Shown here: positions 49,494-59,542 of the stretch, one piece after another
How positions within the stretch are numbered: the stretch's first letter is position 1
Layout: each line of letters opens with the position of its first letter
Source of the DNA: JAMQPK01 sp963761975
GTDB lineage: Bacteria > Acidobacteriota > Vicinamibacteria > Vicinamibacterales > JAMQPK01
Reading direction: 5' to 3'
Length of the DNA stretch: 64,000 bases
Assembly: GCA_963761975.1 (NCBI GenBank)
Contig: CAVXIR010000002.1
Location: forward strand, 2,506,689 to 2,570,688
The notes under the pieces: generated by a model
What the model saw: only the letters and a program-made list of their open reading frames with translations
Told to the model about the DNA's origin: nothing
Databases searched by the model: none
Program-made: the position numbers and the translations under genes

Positions 49494-50108
49494 TGCGGCA
49501 CAAGCGGAAGACGCATTGTGCTGACGGGCGGGCCGGGCGCCGGCAAGACCGCGGTGCTCGAGCTCGTCCGCCAGCAGTTCTGCGCTCACGTGCAGGTGCT
49601 GCCGGAGGCGGCGGGCATCGTCTTCGGCGGAGGATTTCCACGGACCGGATCGCTCGAATGGCGGCGCGGCGCGCAGCGCGCGATCTTCTTCGTGCAGCGT
49701 GAACTGGAAAGCACCGGCCAGGCAGAGAACGCGGCTATCGTGCTGTGCGACCGTGGTACCGTCGATGGGGCCGCGTACTGGCCGGGACCCGAAAGCTTCT
49801 GGGACTCGGTCGGCACGACGCTCGAACGCGAACTGAGCCGCTACGACGCGGTGATCCATCTGCGCACGCCGCCGATTGATGGCGGCTACAACCACACAAA
49901 TCCACTACGTTTGGAATCGGCTATGGCCGCGGCCGAGATCGACGCGCAGCTGCTGAAGATCTGGGACGGACATCCACGGCGCTTCGTCGTGCCTCCGTCG
50001 CCTGATTTTCTCGAGAAGGCCGTGCGCACGGTTGAGATTCTCAAGGCGGAAATGCCGGATTGCTGCAAGGGCAAGGAGAAGCATTATGCGAGTGCTGTTG
50101 GCGGTTGA
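49493..50108 (+). CDS. AAA-type NTPase (NadR/Ttd14-like kinase), frameshifted at the very start
   Basis: ATG at 49493 (MRHK) overlaps the upstream stop. A one-base shift near 49507 leads to IVLTGGPGAGKTAVLELVRQ (Walker A) in the frame that stays open to 50108. Other motifs are VQVLPEAAGIVFGGGFPRTG, VLCDRGTVDGAAYWPG (Walker B-like with Asp-Arg) and YDAVIHLRTP. The class includes small-molecule kinases with an AAA_28 fold; substrate unknown. It overlaps the universal stress protein gene. Confidence 0.75.
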
Positions 50109-50586
50109 CGGGTCGGCGTGTTCGGACATGGCTGTTCAGACCGTCATCGATCGATTTCGTCCCGACGAGACCCAGGTGAAAGTCCTTCACGCGGTGGAAT
50201 GGATGCGTGAGATGCCGTTGTGCTTTCAATATGCGTCGGGGCCGACGGCCGGAGACGATGTGGTGGAGTCCCGCAACAAGAGCTTCGAGCGTGCGCGGGA
50301 GCTGGTCGAGCGGGTTGCCGCGCAGCTCGAGTTCAAGGGATTCCATCCGAGCGTGTCGACGCCCGACGCGGATCCGCGTCACGGCATCGTCGAGGCCGCG
50401 CGCGAGTGGCCCGCCGATCTCATCGTGATGGGATCGCACGGGCGGCGAGGGCTCGATCGGCTGCTGATCGGCAGTGTCGCCGAGGCGGTGGTGCGCCACG
50501 CACCATGCTCGGTCGACATCGTCCGGATGCCGGTGGCTGCCGCAGACCGCGAAGCACTACAATCGCGGCATGCCGCTCATCGTTAA
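50086..50586 (+). CDS. universal stress protein
   Basis: A 166-residue UspA-fold protein. The start at 50086 follows AAGGAGAAG: MRVLLAVDGSACSDMAVQTV. The ATP-binding loop is DLIVMGSHGRRGLDRLLIGS (G-x2-G-x9-G-S), followed by APCSVDIVRMP. Last gene of the unit that begins at 48137. Confidence 0.9.
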   Translation: MRVLLAVDGSACSDMAVQTVIDRFRPDETQVKVLHAVEWMREMPLCFQYASGPTAGDDVVESRNKSFERARELVERVAAQLEFKGFHPSVSTPDADPRHGIVEAAREWPADLIVMGSHGRRGLDRLLIGSVAEAVVRHAPCSVDIVRMPVAAADREALQSRHAAHR

Positions 50587-50634
50587 CGGGTGCCGCACAC
50601 ACTGGGCCCTGCTGGCGCAGGATCGGATTCCCGC

Positions 50635-51494
50635 TCATCGCAGGTGAAAGTCGATCACCAGCCTTACCATTACGGCGACCGGCGTCTCGCCGAGCCGTCC
50701 GGGATTGAATCGCCACTCCTTCGCGGCGCGAATGGCCTCTTCATCCAGTCCGCCAGCATCGAGCGATCGCACCACGCGGAGGTTGTAGGGCACTCCGTCG
50801 GATCCCACGATCAACTCGAGCACGACGGTGCCTTGAATCTTCCGCTGCATCGCTTCCGACGTGTAGTTCGGTCTCACCTGTGAACGCAGCGTCGGTGCTG
50901 TCACGCCATTCCCCGGCTGATACACGCCGCCGCCAAATCCGCCGCCGGATCCAGGACCGACGCCCGGGCCGATCCCGGAACCGATCCCGGTGCCGGATCC
51001 ATCACCAACTCCGCCGCCTGTGCCCGGACCCTGCGAGAACCCGAGTGACGGCGCCGCAGACGGCGTGCCCATCCGATAGGCGACGCCGGATGCGAGCGGA
51101 ATCGCATCCAGCGCGACGCTTTGAGATGGCATGGCGTCCGCGGGATCGGCTCGCAACTCGTACCGGGGGCGCGACGGGCAGCGTGATGGGATCGCGCCCG
51201 ACGTTTTCCGCGCGCGATGGCGGAGAAGGATTGCGATTGCCCCCGCCCCCGCCCCCGCCGCCTGGGCCCGGCACCTGCAGGAACACGATGCGTGGAACCT
51301 GCACGGCCTCGGGCGCGGCGCCCTTCGTCTCGGGCCGGCGGCCGGCCGCACTCCGGGCACCAGCGTGAGCGTGATGAGCACAGCAGCCGCCAACGCGTGC
51401 AATCGCCGCTGCGACAGCCACGCTCTCGCGCGCGTGTCGATGCGGGCAGTCTCGGCGCCGGAATGACGAGGTCGAGGAGCGATGCGTCGCTCAT
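50635..51494 (-). CDS. TonB-family energy-transducing protein, multiply frameshifted
   Basis: The start at 51494 reads MSDASLLDLVIPAPRLPAST. A membrane segment in another frame (LHALAAAVLITLTLVPGV) follows. A Gly/Pro-rich linker spread over three frames (PEAVQVPRIVFLQVPGPGGG; GTGIGSGIGPGVGPGSGGGF) leads to an intact TonB C-terminal domain (RPNYTSEAMQRKIQGTVVLE; VVRSLDAGGLDEEAIRAAKE; VIDFHLR). TonB couples the inner-membrane proton gradient to outer-membrane receptors. About four indels are needed to restore it. Confidence 0.75.
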
Positions 51495-51814
51495 GCGATC
51501 GTGCAGAGCAACAACACTGCGCATGTCGGAAGTACGATCGGCACGTAGGGAATGGCGCAGTGTCGCACAGGCAACTCCGAATTCCGTTCACAGAATTATG
51601 TTGGCGAACGTCAGGGCAGATAGTTCGCCGGACGTCAGTGGAAGCGGAGGAGGCCATGAGACGCGAGCTAGCTGTGAGCGCCTGTGTCGGTATTGGACGG
51701 TAACGCTGACGAGCGAACTCGTCGGGATGCGCCGTTGAAGCATACGCGTCGCAGATCGTCGAGCGCACGCGTTACCGTGCATTGGTATTCTCGGGAATAT
51801 AGGTCTGCATCCGT
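51495..51814. other. no recognisable gene
   Basis: About 320 bases between the TonB gene and the VIT-type transporter, without a supported gene. Confidence 0.45.
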
Positions 51815-52396
51815 TTACCGTGGGTCCACAAGAGACGCGACGACCGAGCCGCTCGCAAAAGCGACGGCAGCGACGATGGCGCCTAGAGCGAACATTTCGA
51901 GTCCTGCCCGCCACCACCTGGCATTGCTGATCATTGACCGCAACGCACCGACCGTAAAGAGCGAGAGCATCGTCAGAAGGATCGAGGACGCGAAGCGGTC
52001 GAGCGGCAGCGGCGGAATCGTATAGGGGACGAGCGGGACGAAACCTGCTGCGACGAAGGCAACAAACGTGGCCGCTCCGTGCCGGAACGGCTGCGCTTCC
52101 TGCACGGGCAGCGCCTGCGATTCGAGCACGCTTTCGTGCGCGCGAATCGCAAGATAGCTGCCCACTCCCATGGACAACCCGTCAGCCAGCAGGTTGGCGG
52201 CCCCGATGATCAGTACGGCGGACAGCGGCAGGCCACCGCCCGCAACGCCTGCGACGACCGCAAACGTGGTGATGATGCCGTCGTTTGCTCCGTAAACGAG
52301 CTCACGAATGTAGTGGCGCGCCGTGTCGAGCGCGCCGACCGGTTCGACATGGCTCGAGGCGCGCGCCGCGGTGCCGTTCTCATCACCGGACCGCAT
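51815..52396 (-). CDS. VIT1/CCC1-family membrane protein (Fe2+/Mn2+ transporter-like)
   Basis: A 193-residue protein: IRELVYGANDGIITTFAVVA is the signature first helix with the metal-binding Asp. NLLADGLSMGVGSYLAIRAH is the second, and the charged loop is short. Three more spans follow (FVAFVAAGFVPLVPYTIPPL; ILLTMLSLFTVGALRSMISN; MFALGAIVAAVAFASGSVVA). The family moves ferrous iron or manganese. The usual cytosolic metal-binding loop is reduced. It overlaps the end of the preceding gene by 14 bases. Confidence 0.88.
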   Translation of the reverse strand: MRSGDENGTAARASSHVEPVGALDTARHYIRELVYGANDGIITTFAVVAGVAGGGLPLSAVLIIGAANLLADGLSMGVGSYLAIRAHESVLESQALPVQEAQPFRHGAATFVAFVAAGFVPLVPYTIPPLPLDRFASSILLTMLSLFTVGALRSMISNARWWRAGLEMFALGAIVAAVAFASGSVVASLVDPR

Positions 52397-52950
52397 TCCG
52401 CAGAATGTCTACCACGAGATCCGCGTGCGTATCGACGAGCACCAGATCACGCCCGACGAACCGGTATTGCAGCTCGTGCGGCAGCCGGGGCAGTGCGTCG
52501 AGTACGCACGGCCACATGGCGGCCCCTCGTCTCCACGGAAAGCGGCCGTTCACGACCGGAAGGGCAGCATCTGTCATCCGCTTCTTCGAGCGTTGCGGCG
52601 ACCATTTCTTCCGGTAAGAAGCCGCGCGCGGCGAGCGCGTCGGACACGCGTGTACGGAGAAGCGCGGCCACCTCGCGCGTGAAGATGTCGCCTTCGCGCG
52701 CATCGGCGCGCGCCGTTTGCAGCGCCGCCGCCATCGCATTCGACGACTCGATGACGTCCTGCGCATCGCTGTGTGCGCGGAACGGCGGCAACTGCTGCTC
52801 GATTCGGCGATGGAGCTGCGCGTACTGATGAATCGAGGCCTTGAATTGCAGAAGCGGATACTAGCTGCCGGCGTCTGGCGCCGCCTGTCCGACGACGGCG
52901 AACGCCAGGAGAAATCCGATGGCGGTTGAAACGAGTGATCGTCCAGTCAT
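52383..52950 (-). CDS. secreted hypothetical protein, frameshifted
   Basis: ATG at 52950 after GGGGGTCATC, with signal peptide LVSTAIGFLLAFAVVGQAAP. Past AGS the homologous sequence continues in other frames: YPLLQFKASIHQYAQLHRRI, DAQDVIESSNAMAAALQTAR, EVAALLRTRVSDALAARGFL and, last, PHELQYRFVGRDLVLVDTHA with DLVVDILRNAVR. The assembled protein would be about 188 residues, helical, periplasmic. Two indels are needed. Co-transcribed with the VIT gene. Confidence 0.6.
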
Positions 52951-53288
52951 GATGACCCCCTGGCGTGATACCCACTGGTGGGAGTGCAAGAACGGCGCTA
53001 GCCCAGGAAGGAAGAGAATCGCAGTGATCATTGAACGAGCGGAGGCAGGACGTGCGGATTTTCTCGGATACGTGCAGGAGATATTCCCCGCGCTGTTGTC
53101 GGAGGCGGGGTTGTCGTCGACGAGCACGCGGAACAGCGCGGCGCCGAGTGTCAGTTCGCGAGAATCGGGCCGACTGGGCGCCCGAGGGCAACGGTCTGCG
53201 GAAGGGAGGCGAGCGCGCCGCACGCCAGCACCGCGAATCCGCGCAGGGAGAGTCGACGAACTCGCCTCCCTATGCCTTGAGCGTTTTG
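52951..53288. other. no reliable gene
   Basis: About 340 bases between two frameshifted minus-strand genes. Fragments of protein-like sequence occur on the minus strand, but I cannot assemble them into a gene. Confidence 0.4.
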
Positions 53289-53940
53289 CTACTTCTTGAT
53301 TTCCCACTCGACCGACGTGCCGCTGTGGCCGTCGAGGCCGCGAATCAGCTTCGACAGCTTCGTTGATCTTCTCCCGCAGGGGCACCGTGACTTCGTAGTG
53401 AAGCTCACCGGGCGACGAGCCGCGCAGTTCGTAGGTCACCCCTTGTAGTCGAGCGCGTGCTCGATCTGCGGACGCATCTTCGCAGCGTTTCTCGCAACGA
53501 TCTTGAGATCGAAGCGCGAGCGCGCTTCTGGTTCCAGCGATTCCAGCACCCAGAGCACGCCGATGACAAACACAGTCGACACCGCTGCGAAGAGAAACAG
53601 ACCGCTGCCGGTCGTGAGCCCGACCGCGAGCGCGACGAGCATGACGCCCGCGTCTTTGGGATCCTTGATCTTGGCGCGATAGCGGACGAGCCCGGCGGCG
53701 CCGACAATGGCGAACGCCGCGCGAGGCTTTCGGCGACGACGACGATGATCATCGCGCCGACGATCGCGAGCAGAATCTGGGCGTGAATGACGTGCGCCGA
53801 ACGCGGAACAATCTCGGTGCGCACGGGCCGCACAATGCCGAGCGCGGCCCAAGTGCCGCGGCGAGAAACAGGATGAGGACGTTATGGGCGATGCCGCCGG
53901 TCTGCGGTGTCAGCGCCGTGGCGAGATCGAAGGGGTTCAT
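53289..53940 (-). CDS. DUF4956 membrane protein, frameshifted
   Basis: The start at 53940 reads MNPFDLATALTPQTGGIAHN. Membrane spans occur in three frames (HVIHAQILLAIVGAMIIVVV; AFAIVGAAGLVRYRAKIKDP; LVALAVGLTTGSGLFLFAAV). The cytosolic end is VTYELRGSSPGELHYEVTVP, then LIRGLDGHSGTSVEWEIKK and a stop at 53289. GLVRYRAKIKDPKDA is the DUF4956 signature. In other bacteria the family neighbours polyphosphate VTC-domain proteins. At least three indels are needed. Confidence 0.75.
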
Positions 53941-54010
53941 GTCCTAGTCTCCGCTTGGACGCGCGGTAGCTGCTGCGCCGCGCGGACTGGGTAGTAGCTG
54001 TTGTGCCGCG

Positions 54011-54142
54011 TCAGATGTGCTTCTGTACAGCGATTTCTCGCGACGCCAGTGAACCTATGCCCTGTGTGCGCGGAAGGTCGTAACTGAACGTCGCACGCGG
54101 TCTCCTGTGGGAAGCGAATCTGTCGGTCGCATGGGTCGTCAT
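54011..54142 (-). CDS. possible 43-residue microprotein behind a sigma-54-type promoter
   Basis: ATG at 54142, two or three bases after the transcription start predicted from the promoter at 54156-54170. Product MTTHATDRFASHRRPRATFS... ends SLASREIAVQKHI. No ribosome binding site and no family. It is listed because of its position; the same transcript could simply lead to the DUF4956 gene. Confidence 0.3.
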   Translation of the reverse strand: MTTHATDRFASHRRPRATFSYDLPRTQGIGSLASREIAVQKHI

Positions 54143-54155
54143 AATGCCGGGAGGG

Positions 54156-54257
54156 GCATCAACCATGCCACGCGAATGCGCGGCAACGTGGCGCAATCAG
54201 TGCGCGAGTGTCCGCCGTCAGATCGGAATTGTCTCTCAGCGACTCCGAAAAATTCCG
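54156..54257 (-). promoter_or_regulatory. sigma-54-type promoter and operator before 54011 and 53289-53940
   Basis: On the minus strand TGGCATGGTTGATGC (54170 to 54156) has TGGCA at -24 and GC at -12 with the right spacing. CCGAAAAATTCCG at 54245-54257 is the operator, 75 bases upstream. I see no equally good promoter toward the gene at 54347. Confidence 0.5.
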
Positions 54258-54346
54258 TAGTCGATCCGCGCTGATAAGTGGATTCGTTGCGTCACTTGCC
54301 GCGCAAGCTTCTTGCAGTCGTTGCGCGTGAAGGGTTCGAATTGACC

Positions 54347-55315
54347 ATGCGCATGTTTCTCGCCGTCACCTGTTTTCCGCTCGCGCTGTCGCTGACGGCG
54401 GGCGACTACACGAGGCTCGAATGCCGGAGAGGCGCTCGTCGAGCTGCTGCCTGCCGAATCGAAGGAAGTGGCCGTTCGCGCGGCCACGAGGGTCGAACGC
54501 GCACCCGGCCCGCCTGATTCAGTGGACACGGCGCGTCGAGGAGTTGAACAAGGGGCGTTATGTGGTCGCCATCGGAAGGTTCTCGGAGCCGCCGCGGATC
54601 GAGGATCTCGAGGCGTTGTCGCTCGATGATGAGGATCTCACCGACCTGCGCGCTGCCGTCCGGGCAAGTGCGGCGTCAAGCTGAGCGACGCGGAAATCGC
54701 GCAGGTGCGCGAAACGATCGCGGCGGCGGGTAGCGATTGGAAGACGGCGGCTCAGCAGACATTCCGCGCCATCGTGCTCGCGAGGGCCGAACGGTATCTG
54801 GCCGAAGGACACACGCGCGTCGGCGTCGTATCACGATGCGCGAAAGCCGGTGCTGCTCGACAGCGAATTCGCCGCAGTCGCCTCCGAGGTTGCGCTCACA
54901 CACCCCCGGCTATTTCCGCTGACGAACTATCTGTCGCTGTATCCGAAGGGTGAGATGGCCGACGTCGAGTCGTTCCTCTATTGGTCGAAGGAATCGCTGG
55001 GCGCGAAGCCGATCGTGAGCATCACGCACGTCGCGATGATCGAAAGCCGCGACGAGCGCATGCAGGGAGGCGATCGTCGCGAAAAAGCAGGTGTATGCGA
55101 GCCATTACATCCTGGCGTCGCTGTCGTTCACGGCTATCAGCGCGTCGCCAGACGGCACGCATCGGTACCTCGTCTACCTGAACCGATCACGATCGGATGT
55201 GTTCGACGGCCTGTTCGGTGGGTTCATCCGCCGCACAATCGCGCGCCGGCTGCGCGCGGAAGCGCCAGAGGCGTTGAGAGCGCTGCGGGAGCGCCTGGAA
55301 AGCGGTGATCCTTAG
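54347..55315 (+). CDS. secreted hypothetical protein of about 320 residues, frameshifted
   Basis: ATG at 54347 with signal peptide MFLAVTCFPLALSLTAGDYT. The rest is spread over three frames: LIQWTRRVEELNKGRYVVAI and GRFSEPPRIEDLEALSLDDE; ACRPGKCGVKLSDAEIAQVR; TFRAIVLARAERYLAEGHTR; FPLTNYLSLYPKGEMADVES; FLYWSKESLGAKPIVSITHV; and finally HYILASLSFTAISASPDGTH and FGGFIRRTIARRLRAEAPEA to 55315. The order and spacing are those of one exported protein with a conserved C(R/P)xGxC pair. Function unknown. An MlaF-like ATPase follows directly. Confidence 0.65.
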
Positions 55316-55387
55316 CTCAGGGACTTGAGGTGCCACGAGACGCCGTGTGTGACGTATGGAGGCGTGTGAGTTAGAGTCGTGCGCGTT

Positions 55388-56235
55388 GTGGACGTATTAG
55401 ACATTCCATCGGCTCGTGCGCCGATGCCTTCGAACTTCCGGCCATCGCCTTTGAGAATGTGTCGCTCGCGTTCGATGAAAACGTCGTGCTGCGCGACGTG
55501 AGCTTTTCGGTGCGCCCGGGAAGCACGTTGTTCCTGCTGGGGGCGAGCGGATCTGGAAAATCGCGTCGTAGTTGAAACTGATCCTCGGGCTGCTGAAACC
55601 GGATGCTGGCGTCATCCGCGTGAGAGGCGAGCGCGTCGACAACATGTCCGAGCAGGAGCTGCTGAAGGTGCGCGGCGACATTGGCATGCTTTTCCAGGAG
55701 ACGGCGCTGTTCGACTCGCTGACCGTCGCCGACAACGTCGGGTACCGTCTGCTCGAGGAAATGGGGATGCCGTTCGAGGAGGCGCGCCGCCGCAGCCAGG
55801 AGGTGCTGGGCTTCATCGGCCTGGCGGAGTACATGGATCGGATGCCGTCGGAGTTGTCCGGCGGCCAGCGGCGTCGCGTTGCCATCGCGCGCGCCTTTGC
55901 GTCGAGGCCGCGGCATCTGCTGATCGACGATCCGACGTCGGGGCTCGATCCGATCACGTCGAAGACGGTCGACAACGAAATCATCAAGTTGAGAGACCTG
56001 GAACATGTCACATCCATTGTGGTGACGCATCAGCTCCCGGATGCATTCTATATCGCGTCCCATGTGGCCGTAACCGACAATGAGCAGGTCCGTAGCATTG
56101 GGCCGCGGAGCCGGGTAAAGCGGACGAAGCGGAATTCATCGTGCTGGCCGCACGTCCACGATTTACTTCGATGGCAATCTTAGCCGACTTGCGCAACGTC
56201 AGCCGACCCGTACCTGGAAGACATTTCTTTCGTGA
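55388..56235 (+). CDS. ABC transporter ATP-binding protein (MlaF/Ttg2A-like), frameshifted
   Basis: LPAIAFENVSLAFDENVVLR and the Walker A LFLLGASGSGKS are in one frame. A shift at about 55565 leads to LKLILGLLKPDAGVIRVRGE, FQETALFDSLTVADNVGYRL (Q loop), the signature LSGGQRRRVAIARAFA, Walker B HLLIDDPTSGLDPITSK and the switch His in IVVTHQ. A second shift near 56070 gives the usual ending, with IYFDGNL and TWKTFLS before the stop at 56233. MlaF-like proteins energise phospholipid transport to or from the outer membrane. The start codon is unclear, and no permease or MCE gene is seen nearby. Confidence 0.8.
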
Positions 56236-56277
56236 CGAGCACGTGCGAAATCTGACGTCGAGGCCGCCGAGGATGAT

Positions 56278-58087
56278 TCAGATAGCGTCGGACTGTTGCG
56301 ACTGCCTCGACGCCTCCGAGGGTGGCGACGAATATTCAGATCTGACGCTAGGAACCACTAGAGGAGTCATTTCGTATCGTGCACGAACGGCCTGCGAGAT
56401 GTCGTTGACGAGATCGCGCGCGCGATCGGTGGCGGCGCGGTTCTCGATCGCCTTCACGTGCGTGGCGAGCGGACAGTCGCGGAAGACGTGCTCGAGCCAG
56501 CGCGAGAAATCGTGGCGCAGCAGGTACGGCGCGAGATCGGTGTCCGCCAGCTGCGCCAGCTGATCGACGAACTCTTTCAACGATCGGGCGCGCGGGCCCG
56601 GACGGCCGTCGTGCGTGAACACGAACGCCTGCGGTTCCGCGATCGGCATATCGAGGTATTCGTGCGGTGCCGGACGTGCGAGGTTAGCCGTGGGCCGATC
56701 TGAAATCGCCGCACGGTGCCGTGGGATTCCTCCGCGCCGGGAAGCAGCGCCGCCTCGCTGAGGCTGAGATCCTCAAACACATTTCGGGCACGGCGCCGAC
56801 CGTGCCTTCGCACATGCCGCGGAGCGCGGCCTGCTCGTGCGCGTCTGTTTCGCGCGTCACGATCACGACGGTGTCGCCCGCGGCACAGACATGCGGATCG
56901 ATGCCGGAACGCGGAAGGTGACAAGGATGTACCCGGCGAGCTCAGCATCGACAAGATGCCGCCCGTGCGGCTCGCCGAGATAAGTAATGAGCTTCGTCGA
57001 TCAGAATCTTGTGCGGCAGACCCGTTTGACGCCGCAGCGCGGCGAGCAGCGGCAGCAACTCACGCAGATATTCTTCCTTATCCTCGATGCGACAGCTTCG
57101 AGAGATCAATCACGACGCTGGTGTCGGGATAGCGCAGCGCCTGCGTCAGCTCGCGCGCGCGGGGCGGCGGATCGTCGCCGCCCATGACGACGACGCCAGG
57201 CAGCGCTTCGAGCGAGCGGTAGTCTCCCTCCGGATCGATAATGCACAGACAGTAGCCTTGCAGGATCAGCTGCTCGCAGAGCAGGCCGGCCAGCCACGAC
57301 TTGCCCGAACCAGGCTCGCCGGCGATGAGCACTGTGCGGCCGCGAATCGCGAGGTGAAGGGGCTGGCCATCGTGCTGATGGCCGAGCAGCAATCGGCGCC
57401 GTCCCATTTGCTTTGACGAGAGCCGCATTTGTTGGGTCAGGCCCCGGAGATATGGCGCAACGGCGGGCGGCCCGGTGCCGGCAATCACTTCGTCAGCAAC
57501 GGTGCGCAGCGCCGGGCTGCCCCATTCGACGGCGACGCCCACCTCGCAGGCGTCGAGCAAGTCGTGGTCGTTTTCCGCGTCGCCGATGCCGATCGTGTTA
57601 TGGATCGACAGCCGCAGCGTCGAGAGCACGCGCGCGAGGCCGATCGATTTGGCGATGCCGGGCGGCAGCACCATGAGACGGCCGCGGTTGAACGCGAGAA
57701 TCTGCGGCTGCTCGAGCGCGCGAATCACGTCGAGGACGGAGGTGGCCCGGCTCAGCGTCGGTCTCGATGACCGAATCTCCGACCGACGATGTCGATGCCG
57801 CGCCGGAGAAGCGCGTCGATAAACGTGGGCTCGGCGCGTGACCGATGACGGCGTGACGGCCGCTTTCCGGAAAATACAGCACCGCACCGTTCTCCGCGAC
57901 GATGGCGCTGAAGCATCCGATGTTGCCTGCCACCCTTTTGAGCTCGTCAAGCCGGCGTCCGGTCACGAGGATGACAGCGAGGCCGTGCAGGCGAAGTTGG
58001 GCGATGGCGTCGCGCGCGCCCGGATCGAACACGCCGTTGACGGCGATGGTGCCGTCGTAGTCGATCGCGACTGGCCGCAAGCTTCAT
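56278..58087 (-). CDS. HAD phosphatase fused to HerA/DUF87-like ATPase, frameshifted
   Basis: The start at 58087 (MKL..., one base out of frame) leads to RPVAIDYDGTIAVNGVFDPG, a HAD motif I (DYDGT). VILVTGRRLDELKRVAGNIG is motif II. GIAKSIGLARVLSTLRLS carries the motif III Lys, and IGIGDAENDHDLLDACEVGV is motif IV. After MGRRRLLLGHQHDGQPLHLA comes a P-loop ATPase: VLIAGEPGSGKSWLAGLLCE (Walker A) and CLCIIDPEGDYRSLEALPGV (HerA/DUF87-like Walker B). The end, in further frames, has FVFTHDGRPGPRARSLKEFV and LRHDFSRWLEHVFRDCPLAT. About 590 residues in total. Role unknown; a phosphatase coupled to an ATP-driven switch is inferred. Confidence 0.75.
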
Positions 58088-58102
58088 GACAGCTCCGTCG
58101 GA

Positions 58103-58238
58103 GCAACACGAGTGCCAGCAGGATCCCGTGCCATTGCGCGAATTCTCTGGTGCGCCGGTGGAAAATTCCCCAATTCGCTTGCGGCAATCGCGCGTTTATC
58201 CCCGCAGGCGGCGTCACGACCCATGGCACAACGCTTGC
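58103..58238. promoter_or_regulatory. divergent sigma-54-type promoters sharing one operator
   Basis: Minus strand: TGGCACTCGTGTTGC (58117 to 58103) for the HAD-ATPase gene. Plus strand: TGGCACAACGCTTGC (58224-58238) for the L,D-transpeptidase operon. Both are full consensus matches. The palindrome GGAAAATTCCCC (58160-58171) lies between them, 43 and 53 bases from the -24 boxes. Confidence 0.75.
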
Positions 58239-58249
58239 CCCCACAGTCG

Positions 58250-59542
58250 ATGTGGGCGCTTCTCTACGCGCGGCTGATTGTGCTCGGAGGTGTCCTGTTG
58301 CTGGCGTTGCCTGGCACCGCACAGCGGCGAGAGACCGACGTCGAGCGCGATCTCCGCAGGTTCTACGAGTCTGCCGGCAATCGCGGCGTCTGGATCGATG
58401 CGCGCGGCCGGCCGACGCTCGATGCGCAGAGAGTGCTGGCCCGATTGCGCGACGTTGCGGAGGACGGTCTCGAGCCCGGTGAATACCGGGTCGATGAGCT
58501 CGGCAGGCAGGCAGTAGGCCTGGACGCCGGCGAACCGTTCTCCGCCGTCGACGCGGCGGCGTTCGACGTTGGACTGACGGCGAGCGTCCTGAGGTACTTT
58601 CGGCATTTACATCTGGGCCGCGTAAGCCCGCGCGCGCTTGGATTCCATCTCGATCACGCGATCGAGCCGCACGATTTTCCCGAGCGTCTGCAGTCGGCGC
58701 TCTCGAGTCATTCCTACGACCGTGTCGTCGCGGAATTACGACCGCCCTTTGCGCAATATCGCGGCTTGCGCAACGCGCTTGCAGAGTATCGCGACCGCGA
58801 TCCCGCGCGGGCGCGCCAGATCGAGCTTGCGTTGGAACGGCTACGATGGCTTCCGGACGTCACGGGAGAGCGGCTCCTTGTGGTGAACATCCCGATGTTC
58901 TACCTCTGGGGGTGGGATGCGGAGCGTGCCGACGGCATTCCGTCGATCGCCATGGCGGCGATCACCGGACGGGCTCGTGCGACAAGAACGCCCGTGTTTG
59001 CGTCCACGATCACGTCGGTGGTGTTCAATCCCGATTGGACGGTGCCCGCGTCGATCCTTAGAAACGAAATTCTCCCCGCGATCGCCGCGAATCCCGACTA
59101 CCTCGTGCAGCATCACATGGAGAGGACCGGCAGCGGCGGCGTGCGCCAGCTGCCCGGCCCGTGGAATGCGCTCGGCCCGATCAAATTCTTCCTGCCGAAT
59201 ATTCACGGCGTGTATCTGCATGGCACTCCGGTGCCGGCGCTGTTCAAGGAGGAACGCCGTGACTTCAGTCACGGCTGTGTGCGGGTGGCCGATCCGTTCG
59301 CGCTGGCGGAGTGGGTGTTGAAGGATGAACCTGGCTGGCCTCCCGATCGGATTCGAGCGACGGTTGCTGACGGCATGACACGTAGCATCAAGGTCGGCCG
59401 GCCGACCCGCATCGTGCTGTTCTATATGACCGCGGCATTCGTGCCCGAGGATGGCACCGTGCAATTTGCCGAAGACGTCTACGGTCACGACGGACGGCTC
59501 GATGCGTGGCTTCTGGCACTCAGTGAGGGAGGCGAGCGATGA
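58250..59542 (+). CDS. L,D-transpeptidase (YcbB/LdtD type)
   Basis: The start at 58250 is chosen because the predicted promoter ends at 58238 and it gives the signal peptide MWALLYARLIVLGGVLLLAL. Longer frames from 58112 or 58223 would cross the promoter. DVERDLRRFYESAGNRGVWI begins the YcbB N-terminal domain, and ARQIELALERLRWLPDVTGE the peptidoglycan-binding-like linker. The catalytic domain has LPNIHGVYLHGTPVPALFKE and RRDFSHGCVRVADPFALAEW with the catalytic Cys in SHGCVRV. It makes 3-3 cross-links in peptidoglycan, often under stress. It overlaps the next gene by ATGA. Confidence 0.92.
   Translation: MWALLYARLIVLGGVLLLALPGTAQRRETDVERDLRRFYESAGNRGVWIDARGRPTLDAQRVLARLRDVAEDGLEPGEYRVDELGRQAVGLDAGEPFSAVDAAAFDVGLTASVLRYFRHLHLGRVSPRALGFHLDHAIEPHDFPERLQSALSSHSYDRVVAELRPPFAQYRGLRNALAEYRDRDPARARQIELALERLRWLPDVTGERLLVVNIPMFYLWGWDAERADGIPSIAMAAITGRARATRTPVFASTITSVVFNPDWTVPASILRNEILPAIAANPDYLVQHHMERTGSGGVRQLPGPWNALGPIKFFLPNIHGVYLHGTPVPALFKEERRDFSHGCVRVADPFALAEWVLKDEPGWPPDRIRATVADGMTRSIKVGRPTRIVLFYMTAAFVPEDGTVQFAEDVYGHDGRLDAWLLALSEGGER

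Noticed and set aside
52919..53299. 126-codon plus-strand frame
   Set aside because: It runs antisense across the start of one frameshifted gene and the end of another; no domain signature was seen.
54258..54346. Sigma-54 promoter toward the gene at 54347
   Set aside because: Candidate GC boxes exist but no GG at the right distance; only the minus-strand promoter next to the same operator fits.
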